Assembly: GCF_026230105.1 (NCBI RefSeq)
Contig: NC_079480.1
Location: forward strand, 25,090,488 to 25,154,487
Length of the DNA: 64,000 bases
Origin: Diorhabda sublineata
Taxonomy: Eukaryota > Arthropoda > Insecta > Coleoptera > Chrysomelidae
Direction: 5' to 3'
The translations under genes and the position numbers were made by a program. Below are positions 36,704-47,765 of the stretch, piece after piece. The notes beneath the pieces were generated by a model. The model ran no database searches. It was not told where the DNA came from and saw nothing but the letters and a program-made list of their open reading frames with translations. Each line of letters starts with the position of its first letter. The stretch's first letter is position 1.

Positions 36704-37099
36704 TTGCGTGTACTACTTCGGAATAACGCGCTCATTACCGAGTGAGTATCGACGCTCCGACTCCGTACAATCATCTCTGTCCGAAGTCCGCCAATCTCGG
36801 CTTCGTACAAAATGGCTTGTACAGATCGGACTTCGTACAAATTCATTGTACGAAGCTCGACTCCGTACAAGATCGGGCTTGGGACGTAACATATATAATG
36901 CCCATTACTAAATTCATGAGTTTTCTCAAGTAGAACTAATTTCTCGAGTAATTTGAATATGGTTGATAGAATACTAATCGACTAATATGACTTGATTTTC
37001 TCAGTTGATTTTTCCATCTTTGTTATAAGTATGACTTCAACTACCTAGAGGAATACAGACCGTTTTCAGGACCGCATTATATAGTTGCGTCAAATATTA

Positions 37100-37470
37100 G
37101 ACCCTCTTTCTAGGAGGTTCTTGCAACTACCATGTCGTATATATCCTGGAGATGTTTTTCTTTACATTGGATCAAATATCGTACTTGTTTATTTGTGAAC
37201 TTCTGAATAAGTAGCTTTAGTTGATATATTGTTTCCAGGAACTGTCTTATATCTGCTGTAATGTCGAAATTATTTACAGATAAAATTTGGAGACAACTAT
37301 GAAGTGTTTGGGAGACTTTTTAATCCTTTTTGCCTACAGTCCATTCCACTATTTACTTTTTTGCTGCTTCCAAAAGTGAAAAATCGCTTGTTTGTATGAC
37401 CGACAGGTTTTTGAGATAGTTCTGTACTTCTTTTGTGGTGGTCAAGTGGATTTTTGAAGTCTATCATTTC
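37100..37470 (-). pseudogene. Unidentified degraded coding stretch
   Basis: One minus-strand frame stays open for 63 codons and gives a protein-like sequence: KVSQTLHSCLQILSVNNFDI, then TADIRQFLETIYQLKLLIQK and FTNKQVRYLIQCKEKHLQDI. Upstream in the same frame, separated by single stops, are KIHLTTTKEVQNYLKNLSVI, QTSDFSLLEAAKK and IVEWTVGKKD. The composition (Leu, Ile, Gln, Lys, Asp) is more protein-like than the AT-rich surroundings, and a helical protein is plausible. I do not recognise the family. It may be an eroded transposon protein or a host pseudogene. Confidence 0.35.
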
Positions 37471-39910
37471 CTGATTTAAATTTTATTTTCTGGGGCTCCA
37501 ACCCTTTGCCATATTTCGCTTTCGTTTGTCTGCAATACATTTTTTGCTTCATGAACGACGGCATTTCTTGTTGCTTACGTTATACTCCATTCTTAGGTGT
37601 TCTTGTCGATGCTACTTCATGAATAGACGTTGAAGATGTTTCTTATAAGTGAAATGTCAAGATTCAGCGTTCCGTCAAGTATCTTTCAGAATAACAACAG
37701 ATACCAAAAAAATATTTAATTTTTTGTTATAGTGTGAAGACCGCCTCTCTACGTGTATGATATTGAACTTATTTCAAATAAAAACTTTGCGTATATTTTG
37801 CGAAAAAATTAATAAAGAAGTATGTAAATATGGTAAATCATTTTGGTTTCTTCTTTCGGTATCATTCATTCATTTCTTTCTTGATCTGTACTATATCTTT
37901 AGGTTTTGGTCATTATTGCTTGACCCTCCTGTCCTTCTGCAAGATTCGTACATTATTCTTGAAACTAAAACTTCTCCGTAATCACAGTTTATTCAACTGA
38001 CTCTGTTAAATTGTTCGACTATTTAAATGGAAGTTCGTAATAAAATTTTAACTTACTCTTAATCAATATATTGACTCGAAATTTCACATTTTTTCTTTGT
38101 TTAATAAAAATACATGGATCAATAGAAGAACTTTGACGCGTGAAAATAGGAAAAAGTCGCTAGGGAGTAGATCTGGTTAATATTGTGGGAGGTTAAACAA
38201 TTTGAAAGGAGTGGCTGATGTGGTAAGATGTGTTAACCTTTTTCTTCAAATGCGGTCATATTTTTGCATTTTCTTTCTTCTTTCAATTTTAGTTGTAATA
38301 GCTTCCCCTTATGTTATCTATATTCTTTCACATTTTCATATTATTTTCAAAGTTGAAAATATTCCATATCACTTCATTTCATCAACTTACTGAGACTGTA
38401 GCTAAAGTTGCAGAATGACATTTTGAAATGGTTTATTTCTGTATGTCTTGATCGAACCTCGTATTCATGACGACAAGAGAAATAATTGACAGGTAAAAAG
38501 CGGAAAATAAGGATTTATTACATAGAATCAAACATTCGATAATTGAAAAAAAAAAGATTGACTTATTGGATTAATGATGTCCATCAATCATTGTGGAGCA
38601 AAAATAATATCCAAATAACCTGGAGCAATATCATCGCGTTAATTATTGGAGAGACCACTCAAAAACAGGTAGAAGTTTTAAATGATAACGTGAAAATGGT
38701 TGTTCCATCAACTACCCTCATTATTCACGTTTCATATGATCTCGATTTTAATCAATTCCAAACTCAACGGACCGGGTTTTACAATGATAGGAAAACTTGT
38801 TAATTAAAGGACAGAAATATAGGCATTGATATATTTTGTAAGCGATACAAAAAAATATGTTAATTGAAACAGAAAAATTTGCCAATATAAAACAAATATT
38901 GATGCCCTTCTTGAATTACAAGCTATACTAACTAGTCAAAAACGTTTGCTGTGAACAAATTTATAGTATACATTTACGGGATTCCTTATAGGAAAATAAT
39001 TCATACTACGCTTACAAAGTGTATTTATTGAAGCTTTTACAAATTCAATCCTTTCACTTACTATATCTAGAAAAATTTAATTACGATCAAACAATGGCTG
39101 TTGAATTATCGTTAACAAAAACTTTGTGATTGAGAAAACATGCTTTGATTTCAGTTCATTGCTTGATAAAAGTTTCTTCAAACACTGCAGCTTATTCGTA
39201 TAGGTCAATTGAGAGTATACAGGATTTATTTTCACTATAGAATAACCTATTTACCTGGGACACAATGCGCTTGTCAGAAGGTGCACTAACTGTGCACTAG
39301 AAGTATTACACGGTATATATTTGTTTTTGTGGAGTGAGACACCTTCAGAACATATCTCAGCTGTTGAAATTTCAAGACTGTCATCCACCTTTCTCAACAT
39401 AATCACCAGAAGGTTTAACATCATCATACATCTTGGTATATCTACTAGACCTTTTTGGGTTCCATTTATAATTTTTGTACCATGAACCCTATTTTTTCAA
39501 GACAGTAAGTTCAGTAAGTTTCCAATTTGTTGTATGGTTGTTCCACATTTTTTCTGTCATCTTTGACATGCAAAAAAATATTGTTCTGTTATGTCTTCCA
39601 TGTTAGGACAGTGATGATAAGCTAGTAAGTGAATAATATCAAAGAAGCCATGAAACTTATGTGATCTGTGAGAAAAGATGAACCAAATATTCGGAATTAA
39701 TCTTTTTGTTCAGCTACCTCTTTTTATCTTACCGGCATATCAACTTTGGTGGATATTATCTTCTCTTTTCCATATTGTTTTCGCTATAGATCAAACTTCT
39801 TTCTCTATCAGTAAATCTGTGGGAATTGAGTCAGCAAGTAGCTCTGCTCTAATTGATACTGTTCGAAATGTGCTGCAGATTGTAGTGACTTGTTTGCTTT
39901 ACTTTTAGAA

Positions 39911-40393
39911 TTAGATCAACACAGACGGGATTGAATAAGTGACTACTTTTGAGTGGACATGCCCAAAAGTTTTTAGGGGCTCTTCTGATTCACCAAGTAA
40001 TGGAAGTGAAACTTTACCATTGAAACAGCACATTCCAACAGTTTCATCTTTCCATTTAAGAGCATCTGAATAGTGACATTTTTTATTCATTGAACCAATG
40101 ACAATCAAAGGATGCTTATGATATTCAATTGAAGGGTCATATTGAAACCAAGTACCATTGAAAACCGACAAGTCCCAACGCATGAAATTTCGACGGCACT
40201 TGGTCTGCATTTCTGCATTATGAATTCTTCTCGCCTGCGATTGTTCTGGAGTTTCTATCGCTCTTCTAGCTACCTGTAGCGTAGCTTGTCTTTCTGAACA
40301 AACTCGTACATGAAGAGGAGTTTCAGCTGCTTTCAAAACACTTTGTCGCTCTATTTGCTGTTGTTTTCTCAACATGAACCGAGAATTCTGCAA
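39911..40393 (-). pseudogene. Helitron-type polyprotein fragment
   Basis: An open 160-codon minus-strand frame. Residues 1-70 are basic and Gln/Arg-rich (KQQQIERQSVLKAAETPLH, ARRAIETPEQSQARRIHN), resembling the short Arg-rich repeats upstream of Helitron helicase-like domains in insects. Then come FQYDPSIEYHKHPLIVIGSM, KKCHYSDALKWKDETVGMCC and FNGKVSLPLLGE, resembling 'C..C.AlkW..E..GmCC..GkV.Lp...ePPepLk'. Helitrons are rolling-circle elements with Rep and helicase domains; neither is present here. The frame leaves homology after EEPLKT. A 65-codon relative occurs at 41823-42023. It is a fragment, with neither end identified. Confidence 0.6.
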
Positions 40394-40699
40394 CTTTAAT
40401 TTGCATTTTTAAAGGTCAACAAAGTAAGAATTAAGACCAACGAGTTAGATCTAAAGCAAAGAATAGCATCTAACCTCCGAAATTACGTCTAACCTAAGAA
40501 ATGCAAATAGTTTTATACTGAATATATAATAACAGAAAAAAATAACAATAAATATAGAAAAATTCCAAACAGCTGAAACTATAGTCAATTGGATTGGATA
40601 TTGACGTGACCGTCGGTAATACTTTTCCGTTTATGGACTGTTAGTTGGCGTTTAAGAAACTAGATTTTGAGATATTTTACGTTAAAAATAATTTGTTTT

Positions 40700-40830
40700 T
40701 TCATAAAAAGTTACTTCTTATACACCCAAGAATATGTGTACAAAGTTTCATGAAGATCGGTCAAGTAATTTTTGCGTGAATTTATAATATTAGTATAATA
40801 TTGATGGAAAATTTGGAAAAAAAAATTCCT
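40700..40830. repeat. Repeat with the 'caaagtttcatgaagatcgg' motif
   Basis: Contains GTGTACAAAGTTTCATGAAG followed by ATCGGTCAAGTAATTTTT, a motif type frequent in insect dispersed repeats, including Helitron-associated ones. It lies 300 bp beyond the Helitron-type ORF and may be part of the same element. Borders are not visible. Confidence 0.35.
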
Positions 40831-41389
40831 ATATCATCGATAAATAAGCTATAATTTGCTTGTTTGTGTATCCCAAAATTTGCAGTCTATAGATTCCAAC
40901 ATATACAAAACTACCAACTAAATTCCGAATTATCCTCTCAAATTAAAAAAAAAATGATATTGTAATTTGTAATAGTGATAAACGGCCAAATCTCTATCCA
41001 TTATATAAGGAATCGACGTGGTGATTAAAGATCTTAATAAAGGATCCATTGTTAGAGAGATTTGAATATTTCAAGCTGTCGATGACAGAGAGAGATTTCT
41101 ACAAATTATAGAGCGGACATTTTTCTTCACTTTGTGTAGTATTCGGAGAATGAAGCGGTCTGTGAGATTAGAGAACTGTAAGTACACGGCGAATCTGATT
41201 CGAAATCACACTGTCTCTGTAATACACAATCTCCGACCCCAATGAAAGGGACCAAACGATAAGTTGTCTGTAATTAATGCTGAAGGCTCTTGATGTTGTA
41301 TCGGGTTTCAGTATAACAGGTAATTAAATGAATGGAAGGTTTTCAATTGAATCACGGATTAAGACATAATCATTATGTTTTATAAAAAA

Positions 41390-42600
41390 AATAGCATTGA
41401 TTCAACTTGTCCAACAAATTTTGCTGGTGAACCAGACAAATATTGCAATACATATATTATCGGAGTGTATGAAAAAAATGAATCTGAAACTCGCGGAAGA
41501 GAAGACCGAAGCGGTAGTCATGGTCGACCGTAGGACAGTTAGGCAGGTGACTATAGAAGTGAAGAACACACACTTCAAAACTAAACCAGAATAATAGTTC
41601 CTCGGATTTTGCATAGACCAGAGATCTTTTATGAAAAGACATATTTTGAACACCTTCAAAAAGCGCAGTCATCTGCGATCATCATCATTCAGATTAATTG
41701 TTATCTCGTGTGGTTGGGGGAAGTTAGACCTGATTTCCATAGACCACGATATATCTACACTTGTACAGTAAAAGTTGGTGAAAATCCGGGCATTGTTATT
41801 TCTTCATCAACTCCAAAGTATGTCAATGAAAGGAAGAGTTACACTTCCAATTCTTTGACTCATCTGCAAGACTTAACAATAAAGTTTTTAAAGGCTCTTC
41901 TGGTTCACCAAGTAATGGAAGTGGAACTTCACCACTGAAACAGTACATTCCAACAGTTTCATGTTTCCATTTGAGTATATCGCAACAATGACATTTTTTA
42001 TTCATTGAGCCAATGAAAATCAAAGGATAATTGAAGGATAATATCGAAACCAGTACAATTGAAAGTCATCTGCGATAGCCTTAAACCGCTCAACGCCAAA
42101 TCTCAATGTTCCTACTTCTGTAAAACGAAAACTCTCAAGCGCATTTTGAACGGAGCCAACGGAATCAGTAGGACTTGATACCAATAGACTTACTCGTAAG
42201 GGAAATAATTTCCACGTATGGTGAAAGAGATATCCTTGGAAGGCTACCAAATACAATGGGCCAGTATGACAGACAGAGGTTGCTAGTCAGAAAGATTAAT
42301 TCCAAATATTTGAGTTTGGCTCAATAGAAAACACGGATGTACAAATATCACCTGACGCAGCTATTCACAGGGCATGGATGTTAAGATCACAAACTCACCA
42401 TCTTGTCTTAACTGTCATAATGTGGAAGATACTGCAGAGCACACCTTTTTTGTCTATCAGAGAATGCAGAAAGATCACTGAATAACCATACAAGAACTTG
42501 GAAGCGTTGTCCTTGAAATGACAGCTAGCATGAAAGCCTGGAAAACCATATCTGATATGGTGACAAAGATAGTTACCCAATAACAAAAAGATCTAGTAGA
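41390..42600 (+). pseudogene. R1-clade LINE, 3' half, split by an insertion
   Basis: The first part reads MKKMNLKLAEEKTEAVVMVD and RRTVRQVTIEVKN ('m...gL.LA.eKTEavll..rr'), then HILNTFKKAQSSAI. The frame resumes after a 385-bp insertion with ALNRSTPN and KRKLSSAF, then GLIPIDLLVREII in another frame (the conserved 'aGviPidLla.Er'). Next are KYHLTQLFTGHGC, equivalent to 'y.ltQ.LtGHGcF', and a CRAHLF/STPFLSIRECRK region where the 'eDTaeHvlF.C.rf' motif lies. R1 elements usually target 28S rDNA; this copy sits in a gene intron. Stops and frameshifts make it inactive. Confidence 0.75.
41680..42064 (-). mobile_element. 385-bp insertion with Helitron-type ORF piece, flanked by 12-bp repeats
   Basis: Bounded by direct repeats GTCATCTGCGAT at 41668-41679 and 42065-42076. 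The surrounding R1 frame is continuous if the insert and one repeat are removed. On the minus strand the insert reads IFIGSMNKKCHCCDILKWKH then ETVGMYCFSGEVPLPLLGE, homologous to 39911-40393, but it continues TLLLSLADESKNW where the other copy diverges. The minus-strand 3' end is AATGATGATG, a short simple-repeat tail. Confidence 0.7.
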
Positions 42601-44054
42601 TAGACCAAGATGAGTCCAAGCAGTATTATGAAGTGATACCTTCTGGTAGTTCCGTTGTACTCTCTGTTGATTGAAGGGGAGTTTTAATGGGTAAAAATCC
42701 CACATAACCTCGTAATTCCAACTACTACATAGTGGTGTGTGGTATAAGTTTACAGTTATGTATTCTTTTTTGGTAAGGACGGTTATTTTTGCTTCTTCCT
42801 TTCTTTGTACATTTCGCTTTAGATCTCCTTTTTTTGTTTTGACCTACTTTCGCTTCCCACACTCTCTTCATTGGTCTTGACTCCTCCACTCTTTGTAAAT
42901 GATACCAACAACTCAGTTGTCTTTGTTCAATGAATTCATTTGTTAACCTATCATTTCTTGTTAATCTCTCACGTATAATTTGGCGTATACTATCTAAGAT
43001 ATAATGTGAATAATTCGATTGAATTGTCTATAAGATAAACAACATAAGCTTTAGACATTGTTGGTTATTGGTACCTTATGTTATTAGTTATGGTTCTTAT
43101 TTTTTGACATTTTGTTTACAAAATTTCGTTCCAAGTAATAGCTTATTAATTATTTGAAATATGACGCTACTGCAGGAAACAACTAAACCGTAATATCAAA
43201 AAATATATTTTTAAAATAACTTTATTTCCCGAGATACTTTTTAAACGTTTATTTTTCAATAAAGCGACTTTCTAATCTTCTCCTCTTCCTTTGAACTTTT
43301 CTTCCAATCTAATAAAAATCTATCTTTTTTCGCACGTTCCTTTTATGGCCTTGCTAGAGCGTTTATTGTTTTATCCAAGCCCCTTCTGATAGTGAACTTC
43401 AAAAGATATTGGAATTAAAAAACTTTTGCTTCCTGCACATTCTATATAGAGTTTTTCTTTTTTCATGAAAAACTCGTCGGTATCAATACAATCAGAGAAA
43501 TCTTTCAACTTCGTCTTGTTGTTGCTTTTCTACCGAACAAAATACTTCGGTTTCAATTAAGAAGTCTTCTTGAACAATAAACTTGAGTGTATTTATTAAT
43601 CAAGTTCAAGAAAAAAGTTTTGTATCAACAAATCAATTATACAATTAAGTTAAAACAACATAAAAGTTATGAAAAACTGAATAATAAAGATAAACATCGA
43701 ATTAAAAATTCATCTTTGATAAATGTCAATTAGAAAGTTAACATATTGCCCAACAGATCTGAAGGATATCCTTGATATTATTGATTTTCTTATAATTAGG
43801 AATATATCCTCAAATATGTGAACGTAGAAGAGGATTGGAATGTAAACTTGCTCATACTTCTACACTGGGTGATAGTACCTTCTTCTTTTTCTCTTTTTTT
43901 TCCTTTTTACCTTTCTCTTTTTCTCCTTTTTCTTCTTTCTAACACAGATCACAGCATCCTCATTATCATACAGGTGTTTCTTCCTTGTGGATTTTTCATT
44001 TCTGCGTTTTTAGGGTATTTTGTCTTCCAACGAAATATGTAAATACGAAGTGAA

Positions 44055-44400
44055 GTAATGACAACAGGAAATCTCTATTTAAGATCAGAAATCTTGGAAA
44101 TATTGAGAAAAAAGCATCTAAATCATAGATTAATTAACCTAATACAAGATATCAATACCCAGTGTAAAACAAAGATCAGAGTGGGATTCACAACAACAGA
44201 AGATATAAATCTAAACACAGAAGACTCACTCAATCCCTTTGATAATGAATGAAATAAAAGAAATTCTGCCCAAAACAGCGGGATTCGAAATGAGAAATGC
44301 TTTCTTACTTATCGTCTGCTATGTTGACGATACTGAAGATAATAACCAAAGGCTACCACGAGGTCTGGCTATGAAATAATGAGACTGGTTACTAAAAAGG
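44055..44400 (+). pseudogene. LINE reverse transcriptase fragment (5' part)
   Basis: Reads LRSEILEILRKKHLNHRLIN then LIQDINTQCKTKIRVGFTTT, followed in another frame by LIVCYVDDTEDNNQRLPRGL. This is the LINE block 'lw.iL....i..kli..i..iy.......v......t..f.i..GVrQGd.LSP' with a YVDD-like catalytic motif (usually YADD). The GVRQGD block is eroded (NTEDSLNPF). A mariner is inserted directly downstream; the same LINE continues at 45055. Confidence 0.65.
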
Positions 44401-44429
44401 GTTTTATCATGAAAATTATTCTACATTTG

Positions 44430-45040
44430 AATGCTCCCTTCAATTTACTCTCTTTCCCTCGACCCACACCTTTCCATACGTTTTTTGCATTGATCGTAGC
44501 AGTGCTGGAAGTCTTCTTCGGCGAGTGCCTTTAGGAGCTCTGCCGTTTTTTGCTTTATCACTTCTATCGACTCGAATTGGGTCCCTTCCTAGACAGGTCT
44601 TTTTCTAACCTCATAAGAAAATCTGAGCAGACCTGTTGACGCAAGAGCTTTTGATCAAGAGTCAGATTTTTTAGCACCAACTTTGTCATCTTTCATTACT
44701 CGTGTAAAATTTTTCTAACCGTTGCTTTACATCTTACATCTTACATCTTCAGCAATCATCCGGATACTCATTCAACTATCTGCACGCACAACTTGGTTGA
44801 TTTTGGTCATTGTTCACGGAGTTGAAATAGTCACAGGGCGACCTGGGCGCTTGTCATCTTCAGTGTTCTCTCGGTACTTACTAAAGCGCTTACAACATTC
44901 AAAAACACGCCCACAAGATAGAGAATTGTCTCCATAGGCATCTTTCAACAATTTATAGCACTCAGTAGGAGTTTTTCCAATTTAACGAGAAATTTGAGAT
45001 TGATACATTGTTCGTGAGAAGTTCAAATGCCTAGCGATGT
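44430..45040 (-). pseudogene. Mariner lacking its catalytic core, nested in a LINE
   Basis: Minus-strand pieces: EQCINLKFLVKLEKLLLSAI, LKDAYGDNSLSCGRVFECCK, RPGRPVTIS, ADSxMSIRMIAEDVRCKATV (x marks a stop), LTLDQKLLRQQVCSDFL, then directly FESIEVIKQKTAELLKALAE and EDFQHCYDQCKKRMERCGSR. The first five are the N-terminal helix-turn-helix half, the last two the C-terminal tail of a mariner transposase. The DD34D region between them (normally about 120 residues) is absent, so the copy could not encode an active enzyme. LINE coding sequence on both sides shows it inserted into that element. Confidence 0.75.
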
Positions 45041-45049
45041 CCAAAAGAC

Positions 45050-45560
45050 CAATATGATAAAAGTTGGAAATCGACTCTAAAATTATCAAACAAGAGCATC
45101 ATTTTGAATAACTGAGAGCAGAAATAATGAGTTATGGAAACCTTTATAATGAAGTAATGAAGAACCTTCAATGGAAGTTGCTCGAATTTTGAGATACCTG
45201 ACAGATAGAGCTTGGAAATACCTAAGTACAGATATATAAAACGACTATGAGACATATTATTACATACGCAGCAGAAAGAAGATCAGATACAAATATGAAA
45301 CTACAGACAATGAGAGTAGTTGAAATGATAATACTAAAAAGTATATAGAGACAAAACTCTACACGAAAGTATGCGAAAAGAAGTGGAAAATAAGACAGGA
45401 GGATGAGATGGAAGTTATGGAACAAACATATGAAAATAATGGAAAACAGACATTGATAGTACTTATAACACAAAAAATTGCACGGAAACTTGTAAATAAC
45501 AGAAATAATTGGCTAAACTTGAAATTAGTCGTGAGCAGGAAATTGATTGTCAATGCAAAC
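45050..45560 (+). pseudogene. LINE C-terminal part (continues 44055-44400)
   Basis: Pieces are KLEIDSKI-like, EISSYGNLYNEV-like, VQIYKTTMRHIITYAAERRS and DTNMKLQTMRVVEMIILKSI. They match the LINE thumb and C-terminal pattern 'vriYkt.mRPi.tYaaEtra.T....q.mRvvEm.iLR.i'. Stops are common. This is the 3' half of the LINE whose RT palm is at 44055-44400, separated by the mariner. The antisense frames here, rich in Phe and Ser, are composition artefacts. Confidence 0.65.
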
Positions 45561-45839
45561 GATTATATCATAAAATAAAATGTTATGTAACAAATAATCA
45601 GCTAGCAGTTTGGAAAAACACCTCTACAATTGAATGAGAAATAATAGGGAATAATTTCCCCGAAATTATGAAACTATCAACCAGGACAACGATAATTAGA
45701 AGAAAATGACAGCAAACCAAAGCAACAGCTGAAAAAACAACTTCAAATAATTGAACTTGAACGCGAAATGATTCAATTGCTGAATAACTGAGTTAATTAA
45801 CTTGATAACGATACGATTGGTAATATAGAGGGAAGCTGA

Positions 45840-46722
45840 GGAAAAAATAATATGCAAAAGGCAAACACATTCCCGGTCCTTCTAGAAAAAACCTTCCAGA
45901 CATCTGAACAGGAGGTTTTATTTCACTAAGAGAAGTTTCTACGGAAATTATGACAAGCATAACTCCTAAAAAAGCTTCTGAATTTGATCTCACAACCGAG
46001 GAAAACTGAAGCATAAAGCAATTAGTCAAATTAATCGACCTTATTAAAGCGTTATGCCTGAACCACGTTAACTTTCCCAGGAAGTTCCATTCTACCGGTT
46101 TATCTTTGTTTGGGAGTTATCTCTTTAATCTCATTCTACAAAAAATTGTTCCTTAATAGACTGAAGCATATAATAGATAAAAAGAACGTCATCCCGTCTC
46201 CTCAGATTTTCGAGAGCAGAACTCATTCATGGACCAATTTCGTAGAATTACAAACGTACATTTAAAGTCACTAAAAAGAAACAAATCTACTATTTAAGGT
46301 CTAAATTACAAGTTAAGTATGTCACTAGCCCACCAATATTCAAAACTACTTAATTCTTATATTTCGGGCAAATATTTTAGAGTTGAATAGAAGGAGGGAT
46401 ACTCTTAGGCAGGAGCACCTCATGATAGTGTACTTTACTTACTGTATACCAAAGTGCAGTCATTAAAGCTTGTGAAAAGTAATATTCAATTGATATAAAG
46501 TTTTCCAAATAAACTATTGGGGAACATCGGTCATGTACCTTGGTATCAATAATCTCAATAGAGAGCTCGATGTAGAAATTGTTGACCAGACAAAAGCCAA
46601 AATCAATAATTGCGAGGAAAAACGAATACTACGACACGGAAACGTCGAGGATATCCAGCACCTCGACAATGCTAATTTAGAAAGAAGGCCCAATAAGATC
46701 AAGCTGTTTGAGTCAGTGAACT
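45840..46722 (+). pseudogene. Jockey-like LINE with internal deletion
   Basis: Starts with KANTFPVLLEKTFQTSEQEV (the jockey linker 'AeaFA.hLe.tF.p'), then VYLCLGVISLISFYKKLFLN and RLKHIIDKKNVIPSPQIF (RT finger 'yRPiSLLp..sKvFEklll.RL.p.l....iip..QFGFR'), then LNRREGYS and GAPHDSVLYLLYT (near 'G.PqGSvLgP.LY.lyt'). The catalytic palm is missing. The 3' end follows directly: MYLGINNLNRELDVEIVDQT, then NVEDIQHLDNANLER and RPNKIKLFE. The last motif is the same as in the 14.1-kb tail. Confidence 0.7.
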
Positions 46723-47329
46723 AGTTTGAATATTGGTGTTAATAGAAGCCGATACACGTTAACAGAGGTGTTGTTGACATTTTTCTATATTAGCGTAAAC
46801 CAAATGAATAGGACCGAGGCATTTGAGAGTTTCCACGTTGTCAGTCGATTTAGGTTAGAAAATAATGAACAGAACAATTCCTTCAAGAGGTATTTCTTTC
46901 AGAAACGGAAATATTCATCTGGTACAATAGAGAATTAAATATTTCTCGGTACGACATTGTTTCAAAATTTAAATTGAAACTGTAAGGTAATTCGGATAAT
47001 CTCAGAAAAATTGCGGCTTACATTCAAAGGTTACTGCAACTTTAAGGAAAGTTTTTTAATCTGAATGCCTTTGAAGTTTTTCCTGGCATCACTAAACAAT
47101 AAATACTTATGATAAGAAGAGTACAAAGCTTTTAAACCTTTTAGAATTAATATCCCGAGATAAATGAAAATACCAAAATGACAGAAGAAAACTAGAAATT
47201 TTATCGTTAATTATTTTCGGTTGGGTTATAGTAATTGGATTTTCTCATAGAAATCATCAGAAAAAGATGAACTTTTGAACTATTTATTCAAAAAAGTCAT
47301 GTAATGAGTTTATAGAAAAAATTATACTC

Positions 47330-47765
47330 GCTATCGATGGTCATAGAAAGATTTGAGATCAACGATGTACTCAACAAAACTACAGACCAGATCTTCAACT
47401 TCGCTAACGATAAGACACTAATGTCAACGTTCAAATCAGCCGCTCCTAAATCATCCCCATCAATACCGATCTTCAAAACATTCTGAAAAAGCGTGGAAGC
47501 AATCTGATTGAGTTTAATGCAGCAATGACCCAGACTGCTGTGTTATAAAAGAAGACTAAAACTCGGACTCAGGATTTCGTTTTTTCTGAATACAAAACAC
47601 CACCATGAATCACGATAAATTTGCTTGTTGGGTGTTGGGATTGATAGCGATATGTCCTGGCATACTCACGTGGCCGAATTAGCTAGGACAACTTCACAAA
47701 AACTGGAACCGTCTTTCTAGAAATAAAGATAATCTTTGTAAAAATTATTTGCAGATTTTAGACCC
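47330..47765 (+). pseudogene. LINE reverse transcriptase palm fragment (jockey/I type)
   Basis: The plus strand reads NDVLNKTTDQIFNFANDKTL, MSTFKSAAPKSSPSI, then in another frame LLGVGIDSDMSWHTHVAELA and RTTSQKLEPSF. FAND replaces the catalytic FADD. LLGVGIDSDMSWHTHV matches the '.LGv.id..lsW..Hi' block. It is related to the RT at 31.2-31.7 kb (SFADDN, TLV, FKSA). It ends before the thumb. Confidence 0.65.

Larger units (their letters stand above)
36163..36889. mobile_element. Fold-back element with TTAGG arrays
   Basis: Two long inverted arms: the left arm starts TTACGTCCCAAGCCCGAT at 36163 and the right arm ends in its complement at 36889. Both arms consist of short boxes such as GTACGAAGTCCGATCTGTAC, CGGACAGAGATGATT and ACTCACTCGGTAATGAGCGC. 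Each reaches the centre through TGCGTGTACTACTTCGG next to telomere-type repeats: (CCTAA)5 at 36379-36403 on the left and (TTAGG)10 at 36654-36703 on the right. The left arm carries roughly 30 extra bases. A second 148-bp direct copy of the left end lies between the arrays. No protein is encoded. It could be a nonautonomous fold-back DNA element. Confidence 0.8.

Noticed and set aside
45031..45553. Three overlapping minus-strand frames rich in Phe, Ser and Ile
   Set aside because: They are antisense to LINE coding sequence; the purine-rich sense strand leaves the opposite strand open.
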